Below are positions 43,971 to 54,542 of a stretch of DNA of 64,000 nt, one piece after another (within the stretch, counting starts at the first letter, position 1; the number at the start of each line of letters is the position of its first letter). This DNA is from Gordius sp. MW1 (taxonomy: Eukaryota; Nematomorpha; Gordioida; Gordea; Gordiidae): positions 18,808,001 to 18,872,000 of the forward strand of contig OZ038530.1 in the NCBI GenBank assembly GCA_964036665.1, given 5' to 3'. Under the pieces are notes generated by a model that saw only the letters and a program-made list of their open reading frames with translations, ran no database searches and was not told where the DNA came from. The translations under genes were made by a program, and so were the position numbers.

Positions 43971-44965
43971 TTTGGGGTTAGAATCCCGGAGTTTTTTTTG
44001 ACTCTTATGATTGTTCTTGTTACTATCATTGATAATAAGAATTTTTGGCCGTCCGCTGGCTGCTGACCAATGAAAAAAATGACCATTGGCCAAAATGTGA
44101 ATCGAAATTATATTTTTCGTTTTTTTTTGACTATTATGATTGTTCCTGTTTCTACCATTGCTATTATGACTTTTTGGCCGTCCGCTGGCTGCTGACCAAT
44201 GTTATATAATAAACATAAATAAAAGATGTTTACTTCTAATTGCTATGCTATTTAACTAGTTTTTGGGTTAGAATCCCGGAGTTTTTTTGACTCTTATGAT
44301 TGTTCTTGTTACTATCATTGATAATAAGACTTTTTGGCCGTCCGTTGGCTGCTGACCAATGAAAAAAATGACCATTGGCCAAAATGTGAATCCGAGTTTA
44401 TTTTTTCGTTTTTTTGACTATTATGATTGTTCCTGTTACTACCATTGCTATTATGACTTTTTGGCCGTCCGCTGGCTCCTGACCGATGGAAAAAATGACC
44501 ATTGGCCAAAATGTGAATCGAAATTATTTTTTTCGTTTTTTTTGACTATTATGATTGTTCCTGTTCCTACCATTGCTATTATGACTTTTTGGCCGTCCGC
44601 TGGCTGCTGACCAATGGAATAAAATGACCATTGGCCAAAATGTGATTCGAAAACTTTTTTTTCGTTTTTTTTTGACTATTATGAATTTATATCCGCTTTT
44701 ACCGTGTCCTGGCTGCTGACCAATGGAAAAAAATGACCATTGGCCAAAATGTGATTCGAAAATTTTTTTTTCGTTTTTTTTACTCTTATGAATGTATATC
44801 CACTTTTACCGTGTGCTGGCTGCTGACCAATGGAAAAAAATGACCATTGGCCAAAGTGAGCATCAAAATTTTTTTTTCCGTTTTTTTTGGCTATCATTGA
44901 CTTATAGAGTATCTGTTGGTACTGACCAATAGAGAAAAAGTGACCATTGGCCAAATTTTTGATTT
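43971..44965 (+). repeat. ~125-bp tandem array, third block
   Basis: About eight units of the same array as 38160 and 40310, led by GGGGTTAGAATCCCGGAG and ending in a degenerate unit (ACTTATAGAGTATCTGTTGG) at about 44900. All small open frames here are shadows. Confidence 0.85.
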
Positions 44966-45360
44966 TTTTAATTAAAAATTGTTCAAATTCAACAAAAAAT
45001 TTCTCCCAACAATTCTGCAAATTCTTAACATTGTGTTGTTTTATAATATAATGTTTGTTAGACCCATATCACTAAAGGCCATAAAAACTAATGTAATACG
45101 CAACTAGATGCAAACACTAAATCTAACCCTAACCCTTGCCTTACATTTTGCCTATAATGGAAAGTTTGTGTAAATAATTAATTAATCATTAGGCATTTAA
45201 TACCCCCCTGTAGGCATTCTCGCCCCTTCCCACCTTTCTCGCCCATAAATTGCATAGCAAATATGATACATTTATACGAAGTACAGATGAGTCGTCCCCC
45301 CTTCTCTTCCCCTCTTCCCTTCCCTTCTCCCCCTTCCCACGAGGGCCGAAGGCCCGAGTA
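44966..45360 (+). repeat. Tail of element B
   Basis: It contains telomere-like AACCCTAACCCTTGCC at about 45124, the GGCATTCTCGCCCCTTCCCA block and the C-rich tail, ending in hairpin GGGCCGAAGGCCCGAGT. Confidence 0.6.
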
Positions 45361-46048
45361 CTGATGTGGGTTCGAATCCCGGAGAGGGCAAAATTTTTAA
45401 TTTTTTTTAAATAAAATTAATATATTGTTCCTGTTAATAACATTGATGATATGACTTTTTGGCCGTTTGCTGGCTACTGACCAATGAAAAAAATGACCAT
45501 TGTCCAAATAAATTGAACTTTTTTTTTCCGTTTTGAATTGGTTAACATTGATAATTACCCTATGCCCTCCCCTACAAGGGCCTATGCCTCTACTGATATG
45601 GGTCCCTGTGCCCCTACAAAAGGCCTATGCCTCTACTGATGTGGGTTCGAATCCCGGAGAGGGCAAAATTTTTATTTTTTTAAATTAATTAATATTTTGT
45701 TCTTGTTAATACCATTGATAATATGACTTTTTGATCGTCCGCAGGCTACTGACCAATGGAAAAAATGACCATTGGCCAAATAAATCGAATTTTTTTTTCG
45801 TTTTAAATTGGTTAACATTGATAATTACCCTATGCCCTCCCCTACAAGGGCCTATAACTAATTAATAATTATTTTGCATTTAATACCCCCCTATAGGCAT
45901 TCTCGCCCCTTCGCACCTTTCTCGCCCATAAATTGCTTAGCAAATATGCTACGTTTATACGGAGTATAGAAGAGTTCTCCCTTCCCTTGCCCCCTTCTCC
46001 TACTCCCATTCCCCTCTTCCCCTTTCCACGAGGGCCGAAGGCCCGAGT
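45361..46048 (+). repeat. Short tandem tail copies with B-box strings
   Basis: Two short units each start with GTGGGTTCGAATCCCGGAGA (45369, 45644), a perfect tRNA B box, then T-rich DNA, one array unit and CCCTACAAGGGCCTAT. The second ends with the C-rich tail and GGGCCGAAGGCCCGAGT at 46030-46048. They look like 3' parts of the element repeated in tandem. Confidence 0.7.
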
Positions 46049-46770
46049 AATTTTTTTTAATAATCAATTAACAAAAACTACCATAATTAATAACTTTTAT
46101 TTAAACTAAAAACTGTTAGCATTTTTAGAGTTGATAAGCAGTCCCTGTTATCTAGGGTGTTATTATCCTCCCTAAACAGGTTCCAATTGGTTAAAAGTAT
46201 TTTAAATCTATTAATTTAATGTTTGTTACGAAAATGTCAGCATAGTATACAAACTTCTCCAGCTTAAATGTCGTATAAAATGCTTTTTGTAATTACATAT
46301 TTGAAAGATAACATAGATGATACATTTTATAAAAATGCATTGTATGATTTATTAAATTTATATATGGCATGGCAAGTCAAACTTTGAATAAGCGGCGAAA
46401 GATATTGAAAAGGACTTCGAAAAAGCAAAGTGCCAGAATTAGATGTGAAGGTCGACCATAGAAGATATGTACTATTTAATCTGTCGGATTTTGAGTATCG
46501 TGGATAATTGTTGTAATATTTATAACTCCGGCCAATTTAATGCCAATTTTATAAATACGATAAATAATGCAAAAATTTGTATTATATTAATAAAAACGTT
46601 TTTCTGAAAAAATGAATTAATTAATTAGCGCAGGAAACATAAGATTTGTATGTTTTACTTTTCCGAGCCTAAAAGAGTACGCGCAGATGATACGACTCTT
46701 GGCCCATGACATCAAATAAACAGTGGCATAGTTTTTGCCTTGGGGGGCCGAGCTTTGATTTATTGAACAT
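46049..46770. other. AT-rich interval, nothing recognised
   Basis: Non-coding by inspection. AACAGTGGCATAGTTTTTGC at about 46721 resembles a CAGTGGCG-type transposon tip without a partner. Confidence 0.35.
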
Positions 46771-47120
46771 TTTTTCCCCATAAACGTTCGTCAAACTTAA
46801 AATTCCGCTACTACTTTAAGTATCTTTCTTTTTAGCTTCACGCTCGCTTAAAGATTTATCTAAATAATTAAGTCTATTTCTCACCTCTCTTATATGTTTA
46901 TAGAGCATAGAATAAAAATATTTATTCATAAATAAAACATAGTAATGTGGTTAAAACGATTGACCAAGACAATATAAAAAATTTCACAAGGTATATTAAG
47001 TTTATGTACGAATGAATTGTAAAAGCACAGTGGGGATATTGACAATTAGATTTTAAAAATTAATAGAAATTGTAAAAACTATACAACAAAGTTTTTATAA
47101 AACTTGTATTGCCACCATAG
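46771..47120 (+). repeat. ~350-bp direct repeat, copy 1
   Basis: Shared text with 50843-51158 includes AAACTTAAAATTCCGCTACT, ATTTATTCATAAATAAAACA and AAAATTTCAC and ends near TATTGCCAC. Both copies have the same orientation, 4.1 kb apart. Confidence 0.75.
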
Positions 47121-47344
47121 ACTAGATAGACTGCCCTTCAAGGCATAAAATGTGTACCATTTTTTTAACATTTTGAGAATAACATGATAATGTAATGATT
47201 ATATAGATATTAATAGTTTTTATAAATTATTGAATTGGGTAGATATCAAAATCAGCTTTCTAAAATAAGTGTTGTTTACACAATACTTAAGTAAAAAATG
47301 TGATGAAAGTTTGTTTATTAATTTAGCGCCATCTATATTTTGCA

Positions 47345-47443
47345 CTGGTCAACAAATAATGGACTTGTGAAATCAACCGGCAAACTGTTTGCAGATTCTG
47401 GTAGAATTTTTCACGGTTAAACAAATATAGTTTTAGTTTTTTC
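47345..47443 (+). repeat. Dispersed ~200-bp repeat, copy 3, left part
   Basis: AATGGACTTGTGAAATCAAC through AGTTTTAGTTTTTTC. It is interrupted by the hAT element at 47444 and resumes at 49117 (CCTATACGTCAAGTTTTTT) after the 8-bp duplication. Confidence 0.88.
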
Positions 47444-48130
47444 CAGAGCTGTTAAGGGGCGCGCACCGGTTTTGCGGTGCGACGTGCTGGTGCGCGCACT
47501 TTTTTAAAACCAAGAGCGAGTGCGAGCGCGCGCACCTTATTAACTCGGTGCGCGTGCGAAATTGCTCTCCTATTTTGCGCACATAAAGAATTTTACAATT
47601 AATATATTTGACATTGACACTATCTTATATATCGCATATCATATCTCACAAATTAACATTGTAGTGAAACAAATCAAAGATACATTTATGTTCCTGGTGG
47701 AGGAGAACAAGGCGGGAAATTTAACTAACATCGATAGACAATATAATTAATTAATATATCCGCGAGATGAATCCGAATATTTGCCAAAACATGGGCGCTG
47801 TGCTTGCCATTGCCTGAATTTGGTAGCAAGTGTTGATATCAAATTTTGAATCACAATTTCAAAAAGATATTTCGTGCAACATTTGCAAAATGCCAAAAAT
47901 TATGGAATAAGCAAAACATGTCAACTCAGTTTGCTGATCTATTTAAAGATAAAATTGGACAATGTCCAATTGCTTTAAATAAAACTAGGTGGAATAGCTA
48001 TTACGAGGCAGTTAATTTAATAAATAAATTGCTTGATACAAAAAAATCTGATTTGTATGATCTATTTGATGAGATAGGTTTACCCAGGTTTAAGGAAGAA
48101 GAAAGAATATTTATTCATGAGTATTTTTCA

Positions 48131-48191
48131 GTAAGTTGTACTTTATAAAAAGATATAATTGCTGTTTATAAATTTACATATTAATTAATAG
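48131..48191 (+). other. Intron 1 of hAT transposase (61 bp)
   Basis: GTAAGT donor after TTTTCA and AATTAATAG acceptor before GTTATGG. Removal keeps frame (phase 0) and restores the conserved hAT string FSVMEPLA. Confidence 0.85.
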
Positions 48192-48361
48192 GTTATGGAA
48201 CCACTGGCTAGATCGTTGCAAATTTTAGAAGGTGATAGATTCATTGACTTAGGATATCTTTTGCCAACAATAACTGCTTTAATTAAGAAATTAAAAAGGT
48301 TTTGTGAATTAAAGATATGCCAACCATTGGTGTATGCAATTAGCAAAGGAATTGAAAAAAG

Positions 48362-48414
48362 GTTTTATCTTTTATATAATAAATTTTATAAATTTATTAT
48401 TTGTATTTAAAAAG
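48362..48414 (+). other. Intron 2 of hAT transposase (53 bp)
   Basis: GTTTTATC donor after GAAAAAAG and TTTAAAAAG acceptor before ATTCCC. Removal joins EK and RFPSL in frame, which matches the family pattern. Confidence 0.8.
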
Positions 48415-49116
48415 ATTCCCAAGTCTCTACGATGACGATGTTATTGCAGCGGCTTTTCTAAATCCATTAATTAAAACAAATTTTAGTTGGTGCAATGAAG
48501 ATGAAAATATACTTTTAGTAAAACGAATTACGCGGTTGCTTGAAAGCCAAATTATGACTGAGTCAGTAAATAAGGAAGTCTTTTAAAGAAAAGATTTCGA
48601 TGATTTTTTTGAAATGAATGATCATCAACAGAAAACGACATTTCAGGATTTTTTGCAATCTACCGATACATCTCTGGGGATCTTCCAACAATTTTCTTCG
48701 TTAAAAAATTATATATAAGATATAACACTCCGATTCCTTCGAGTGCCCCCGTGGAACGCCTCTTCAGCAAAGCTAAGGCGATTTTAAGCGACAGAAGAGG
48801 TAGCCTGACAGATAGTCACCTCAAAATGCTTTTAATGGTGAATGTCAATAAAATGCTATTTTAATTGTTTTTTCTGTATCTTTATTATTTTCGTAATTAT
48901 AATAAATCGGCATAATAAAAGTTTTTAATTGAACATTGTAATATATTTAGAATTTAGATAGAGTGTAAAAAATTATGGGTGCGAGTGCGCGCACCTGGTT
49001 TGCGGCACCTCTATTAAAATTGGTGCGGGTGCGAGTGCGCGCACCGAATTTTCTCGAAGTGCGGGTGCGAGTGCCGCTCCGGTTTTTTAGGTGCGATTAA
49101 CAGCTCTGGTTTTTTC

Positions 49117-49260
49117 CCTATACGTCAAGTTTTTTATATTAGCTGTCAAAGTTGCCAAAAACGCGATTTTAGAGTTTTTCAAACGTCAATAACTTGCAAA
49201 TTAATCGGTAAAAATTTTGTTTAATAGATTTAATTCATAGATATATGGGAGAGGAATGTA
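49117..49260 (+). repeat. Dispersed ~200-bp repeat, copy 3, right part
   Basis: It resumes CCTATACGTCAAGTTTTTT and continues through GTCAATAACTTGCAAATTAA to TCGGTAAAAATTTTG, as in the other copies. Confidence 0.85.
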
Positions 49261-49338
49261 TTGACAATTTTTTTTATCCTAGCACCTTTACTTTTTAAGT
49301 TATATACAAAATTAACTATCCCTATCTTTTACATTGAC

Positions 49339-49510
49339 AAATTACACCAGACTTGACGTCGCCCTCCCTTCTCTTTAACACTAGGAATTAAGTGCGTGTT
49401 GTTGTTTGTGTTGTTGTTTATCTACTCTATTACTACTATTACCAAAACAACAACACCCACTTAATTCTTAGTGTTAAAGAGAAGGGAGGGCGACGTCTGG
49501 TGTAATTTGT
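49339..49510. repeat. Foldback element with ~75-bp arms
   Basis: The left arm ACAAATTACACCAGAC... through AGTGCGTGTTGTTGTTT recurs inverted on the right, with three extra or changed bases (ACTTGACGTC versus ACGTC). The loop is about 30 bp (TCTACTCTATTACTACTATT). No clear target duplication. Confidence 0.8.
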
Positions 49511-49640
49511 TAGTCAAATGCTCTTCATGGAAAGCAAAACGCACAATTTTTTTCCTCGTGGTATTACAACGACCGAAAACTGGCATACCAGCTTGCTTGG
49601 AATGCTCTTCTATTGCCTTTTTTGGATCTGGATGCTTAAA
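49461..49640 (-). other. Possible short exon, unknown protein
   Basis: On the minus strand, about 59 codons read KAIEEHSKQAGMPVFGRC and KKIVRFAFHEEHL, then cross the foldback arm and stop. The text looks coding (charged, mixed) and is preceded by a TTTTTAAG acceptor-like string, but no family was recognised and no partner exon was found. The plus-strand open frame over the same bases looks like a shadow. Confidence 0.25.
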
Positions 49641-50842
49641 AATCTATTTTAGGTTGATTGGTCCCCTTCAACTTCATTTCATCCCCTAAATATGTCATTA
49701 TACTTAATACTGATATAATACTTTACTTAATAAGGTAGATTTAGCTTAGTTGGACACAAAATAATAGACATCTCTTCATTCCTATTATAGAATGTTGAAT
49801 CTGGGTCCAGTTGGTTATAATTTTTATAACAACATTTGCTTTTAAATTTAATATTGCCTTATGGGTTATAGCCAATTAATTTGTTTGAAAATATGAGCAA
49901 TACTTTTATATTTTAAATTTAATGGTTCTAAACACTCCTCTTTGCCTTTTTCAGTCCCATTAGTAGGACAATTTAAATCTGGTTGGTTTAAAATAATTGA
50001 TAATTTTTCTTCAGACTCACCTAATTGATGGTCATTTGATATTGAAATTATTTAATATTATTACTTGAAGATGAAGAGCTACAACTGTCATTACAGTGAC
50101 TCAGACTCCTTTTGTTTTTCTATATATTTGAATAAATGAATGAAAGCACTAAGTACCGTTTTCACTTTTTCACCTAGTATTATATTTATATAAATCTAAA
50201 AATGGAAAATATTAATCGCTTATATGATTTAAGCTATTGTTTGGAGCCTAAAAATAAGTTAAGCTTTAATTGCTTGAAACTATTTTTCAATGCGATTCAT
50301 TGATAAAAATAAAGCGGAAATTAATTATAAAAAATTTGGATTTTCATTAAAAAAAATAATATTTAATTATGGAATAATGTGGACTTAACAATTTTATAAA
50401 ATTTGCATCCTTTATTGTCTTATACAGCATTATTTGTAATATTATAATTAAAAGTAATATCCAAAAACAAATAATTAAAATTATATTATTGTTTCTTAGA
50501 TAAAATTTAAAAAAGATTGTCTAAGGAGCCAAGAGGCAGGTTTTTGCTCTTGAGGGAAGGAGGCCTTTGCCCCACGCCCCCCCCCCTTCCCCCAGCTTCG
50601 CCACTATAAATAAAGACTTTGATATTAAAGTGATCTGCTTTCAAAAAGATTAAAACAATTAATGTGGGCTAAAGGGAATGGGTGGGGAAGCGCGTGTGTA
50701 TATACAAGCCGTGAAGTAAGGGGGGGGGGGCTGAGCTAGTCAAGCCATGGGGAAGGGGACAAAAAAAATTTAACTACAAAAATCCTTAAAAATTAAAAAT
50801 TATGTTTTGCCCCCCCCCCACTAATCCAAAAACGCAAATGAA
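49641..50842. other. Interval without genes
   Basis: AT-rich. 50560-50605 has C-runs and CCAGCTTCGCCACTATAAAT, a tip-like string. 50720-50830 is MITE-like debris with G11 and C9 runs. Nothing else recognised. Confidence 0.35.
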
Positions 50843-51158
50843 ATTTTTTCCTCAAACGTTGGACAAACTTAAAATTCCGCTACTACTTTGTATATTTTTT
50901 TCTAATAACATCACACTGGTATGTGTTAGACCCGCATGTTTCTAGAGCATAAAATAAATAAAATTTATTCATAAATAAAACAAAGTAGTTGAAACAATAT
51001 AGAAAATTTCACTTGGTATAATAAGTTTTTGTATAAATAAATTGTAAGGCGCAAAGTGGAACGGGGATGTTGACAAGAAATCGTTGACTTTTTAAGGAAT
51101 AATACAATTAGAAAAACCTGTAAAACAAAGTTATTATAAAAATATTTTATTGCCACAA
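50843..51158 (+). repeat. ~350-bp direct repeat, copy 2
   Basis: Same orientation as 46771-47120, with small indels. The 50965-51189 minus frame is a shadow of AT-rich text. Confidence 0.75.
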
Positions 51159-51707
51159 CCCCAAAAAATCTTGGCCACATATATAACAAATTTTAATTTT
51201 ACATATATGTTGGCAGCATTTTCAGGCAGCATTTATATCAGGAAAACAATGAGAACATTTAAAAACTTGTTTTAAGGTCAGATCCTCAAAAGGCTTAATT
51301 ATAACATAAAATAAAAAAATTAATTATGAAATTAAAATTCGTTCGAGAATGAGCATTTAGAAGTTATTGCCCCTGATGATATTATAGATCTATTTGCGCA
51401 ACCCTCCCCCCCCCCTTACACCACCTAAAAATTAAAATGAACTAATAAATTTAATGGCTAAATGAATCTTAAAAATATTCTGTCAAAATCAAATGAATCA
51501 AAATTTTATTTAATAATGAAATTAGAGATGTGAGAAGCACAGAACAACTTAGCTTTGTGTACATTTTGTTGAATCCAATGGCACACCAAAAGGAATTTTG
51601 AAAGTATTGATGCGTTAACAATTGTCTATAAAATTCAGGAATTTGTTATTAATATTAATTTATCAAACTTTTGATGGGATATCACTAATAAAGGGGAAAA
51701 AATGGTC
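51159..51707. other. AT-rich interval, nothing recognised
   Basis: No gene supported. The frame starting at 51622 continues into the next element and is Lys/Phe-rich AT translation. Confidence 0.35.
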
Positions 51708-52647
51708 TAGGGGAGACCGGGGACTAAATGGCCATAAAAAATTAAATCACGTTTTAAAAAAAATTAATAAAGTTTTTTATAATTTTTTTATTGGAACACA
51801 TTTTTATAGACTATTTCTACTAAAAGAAAAAAAATTGAGTAAAAAGTGCTTAAGGTTTTTTCATAAATTGAGGTTAAAAAAATCAGAAATCCTTGAAATT
51901 TTAAAAGTGCCGGGGGTTAGTTATAGCTCTGTTCAGGGGATAGATTAACCCCGACGTTTTGACTTCTTAATAGTGTATGCTAACTCAAATCAATAAAAAT
52001 ATTGTTACATTATAAAAAACATAGAAAATTTAAATGTAATATGATTGTATCTTATATGATAAAAATAAAATAAGGGTCAAGATGACAATCTGACTTAAGT
52101 ATACTTAAAAGACAGATTCTGCAATGTAAAAAAACGTTTAGTCGTTTTTTTAAATATACTTCTAGTCTATTTCTATTCTAAATTACTTTAAGTTGAATTA
52201 TAAACAAGATTTTTGTTTTTTAAATTTTGGCATTTGTAAGGCCCAATGAAAAATGGCTAGCCCTTCTCCGACTAGCCCCGACACCTATTTCTATGAACAA
52301 TTAATAATTCAACATGTTATATTGCGAATAAAAATTTAATCATTAGGCGGTTTTTACATAAAAAATATCTCTTTATAAGATAAAACTTAAATTAGTCCAA
52401 AATATAAAGCCAAAAAAATTTTATGGGCAAAATAGAAAATTTTGTTAAGGCTACTAATAGCCCCGATAAATCGTTTTTCTTCTATAAAAATTTTAAATTT
52501 CATTTTTTCCAAACAAAAAATTTTTTACTTATACCTTATAAAACATACACATATGGTTTAAATTTTAATCATATATCATTATTATTTTTAAAAATAATTA
52601 CAAAGATAATAGTAACCCGGGGCTACGACTAGCCCCGGTCTCCCCTA
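51708..52647. mobile_element. Short TIR element, GGGGAGACCGGGG ends
   Basis: The left end is TAGGGGAGACCGGGGACTA; the right end is TAGCCCCGGTCTCCCCTA. The perfect inverted core is AGGGGAGACCGGGG. Internal GACTAGCCCC text occurs at about 52275 and 52625, and a partial second copy of the family is at 28170-28400. No target duplication was seen, and no transposase motif occurs in the open frames (51622-51948, 52423-52632). Confidence 0.7.
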
Positions 52648-53260
52648 CAAACTATTTTTTGGAAAATCATTGGCTTTATATGTGCATGTGGTACGTAAAA
52701 CATGCAAGATATATTAAACAGTAAGCATGTGAGATGGACAATTAAATTGAATCCAGGATGAATAATATTTTAGTTTAAAAACCCAGATAATTTTTATTAA
52801 ATATTAAAATTAGTCTTTTAATAGTAATTTATTAAGCCTTTTACTCGATGTTGTAAACGAATTTATAATATCGTCCGGGGGGATAACATTTATAAAGTCA
52901 TGTTCTAAGCTAAGCTCTTTAAAGCTATGGAAGATAACCTATCTTGTCCAATTGTGGAACGAAGATTGTTTTAATCCATTTTAGCAATGAGAACGATCCT
53001 TCGCACGAACATGAAGTTATAGGGATATTTAAAATTATTTCAATCAAAATTATAAAATTTGGAAACACTATTGAGGGAAAAATTTTAATAAGTGAAAAAA
53101 TATCATTGCATTTTATTTTATTCGAAGTAAATAATTATAATAAACTACATAATTTTTTGCCATTATTATTTTGGCATCTTGCAGCTTTAATTAATAATGG
53201 TTAATTACTTCTGATAAAAGAGATTTATCGCAAAAAAAGGAATGAAGGGTTTAAACCTTC
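52648..53260. other. AT-rich interval, nothing recognised
   Basis: The 86-codon frame at 52944-53204 is Ile/Lys/Asn-rich and unrecognised; I do not call it a gene. Confidence 0.35.
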
Positions 53261-53422
53261 CATTGGCGTAGCCAAGGGGGGGGGGGCAGGGAAGGGCGGC
53301 CCTCTAAATCCAAATAATTGTTAACATTTATTAAAATTATGGCTGAAATTTAAAAAAAAAATTATTTTGCCCCTCCCTAAATCATTATTGCCCCCCTCTA
53401 ATTCAAATGCTGGCTACGCATG
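53261..53422. mobile_element. MITE, CATGGGCG family
   Basis: It starts CATTGGCGTAGCCAAGGGG and ends CTGGCTACGCATG. G-run and C-run tips and an AT core are as in the other copies. The 8-bp flanks do not match. Confidence 0.75.
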
Positions 53423-54542
53423 CCTACTGTCGATCATTTAATGTCAATCTCCCTCTATGCGACAGTTGACAATGTTTGACTCTTGCAACGGCCACCCACA
53501 CCTGTTATACTTGCAAGACTTAGCTTTTCATTTTTGTTAAGCTATGGTTAATTTGGGGGCGCTATGTATTGATTACGTAAACATTTTTAACTTTAAGACC
53601 TTGACCCAATTAACTTTTATCAAAAGCTAATTGATTAAAGCCTATTTTTAATTAAAATGTCAAAAATGAACCTTCTGATGCAATGAGCAAAAAAACAATA
53701 GTTATTTTTTTTAATTTGGAAATACATATCTTTATGTGCCACTTTCATTAATTTTTATTTGAAAGTTTATTGTCCATTATATGAGCTCTGTTATTTTTTG
53801 CCTTAATTTTAATAAAAAAGGAATACTTCCTAATTTGAATCTTTTGAAGGTCCTATATAGTTGCAAAAAAGCCTTTCATTGACTTATATGCTTGACTAAT
53901 TCATTTCTAAATCCTTTTTTAAAAGTCTCAATAAAGTTAATTTTTCTATTAATTCCTTAATTTCAAACATTCTTAATTTACAGAATATGTTTTTAATTTG
54001 TATCCGGCCGGTAAAAATATGATTATAATTTTTTTTAGTTACGCTCGTCTAAAATTGAATTTTTGAAAGATGATAATATTTCATTTTTAAAACGCTATTT
54101 ATAATGGTAAAAAACGCTTTAAAACATAGACTTATAATTTTTGGTAGAAAAATTGGAAAAGAATATTTTAATTGACTTGTTAAATAATTTCAAATCACTA
54201 GCAGCTAGATCATCAAGTTTTTAATACAAATCGAACAATAATTAAAAAATTAAAAATTGGCATTAAAGGTGTTTCTGCTTTCGCTATTGATACAAAGGAA
54301 AAATATAATGCAGTTGAATCCCTATTTATCCGAGGAATGAGTTTGAATTTAAAAAGAAATAAGGTTTATTACAATTTATTGCCCTTCTTAGCTAGCATAA
54401 ATTATCTTAAACTTTTACTGATATTTTGCATTGTTTTCAAATCCATCCAAGACATTTTAACCTGAAGATAAAGCTTAATATTCAACTAGAAGTGAACATT
54501 CGAAAAGTAAAATTATTACTTTTAGTAAATAACTTGAATATT
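53423..54542. other. AT-rich interval, nothing recognised
   Basis: No gene, RNA or repeat family was recognised in this stretch. Confidence 0.4.

Larger units (their letters stand above)
40019..45360 (+). mobile_element. Expanded element B of the same complex
   Basis: It opens with AATTGCTATGCAATTTATGG and the same GTCCGT and GGTGCCCCACCCCTCAT blocks as element A (about 40040-40260 repeats 37880-38110 closely). The tandem arrays are much larger. It also holds hairpin repeats, AT-rich DNA and MITE debris, and closes with GGGCCGAAGGCCCGAGT at 45342-45360. It may be one expanded copy or several nested ones; I cannot separate them by eye. No protein coding is supported. Confidence 0.55.
47770..48864 (+). 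pseudogene. hAT transposase, decayed and spliced
   Basis: Recognisable hAT segments lie in order: a Cys/His box LPKHGRCACHCLNLVASVD (about 47789), FAKCQKLWNKQNMS and TRWNSYYEAV (about 47890-48010), YFSVMEPLARSLQILEGDRF across an intron, IEKRFPSLYDDDVIAAAFLN across a second intron, and the C-terminal dimerisation region PSSAPVERLFSKAKAILSDR ending NKMLF and a stop. It lacks the N-terminal BED finger and first catalytic part. Frameshifts near 47843 and 48650 and a stop at about 48584 show decay, so it could not support its own movement. It acts in the nucleus in intact relatives, cutting and joining element ends. Confidence 0.88.
47444..49108 (+). mobile_element. hAT transposon with perfect 8-bp target duplication
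   Basis: The 1,665-bp element starts CAGAGCTGTTAA and ends TTAACAGCTCTG. Target duplications GTTTTTTC are at 47436-47443 and 49109-49116. Deleting the element and one duplication restores the dispersed repeat seen intact at 29080-29300. Subterminal zones at 47456-47560 and 48978-49092 are packed with GGTGCG and GTGCGCGCACC motifs in both orientations, standing out from the AT-rich surroundings. These are probably transposase-binding sites, as in other hAT elements. Confidence 0.93.

Noticed and set aside
51622..51948. 108-codon plus frame rich in Lys and Phe
   Set aside because: It crosses the boundary of the GGGGAGACCGGGG element and looks like AT-rich translation, not a transposase.
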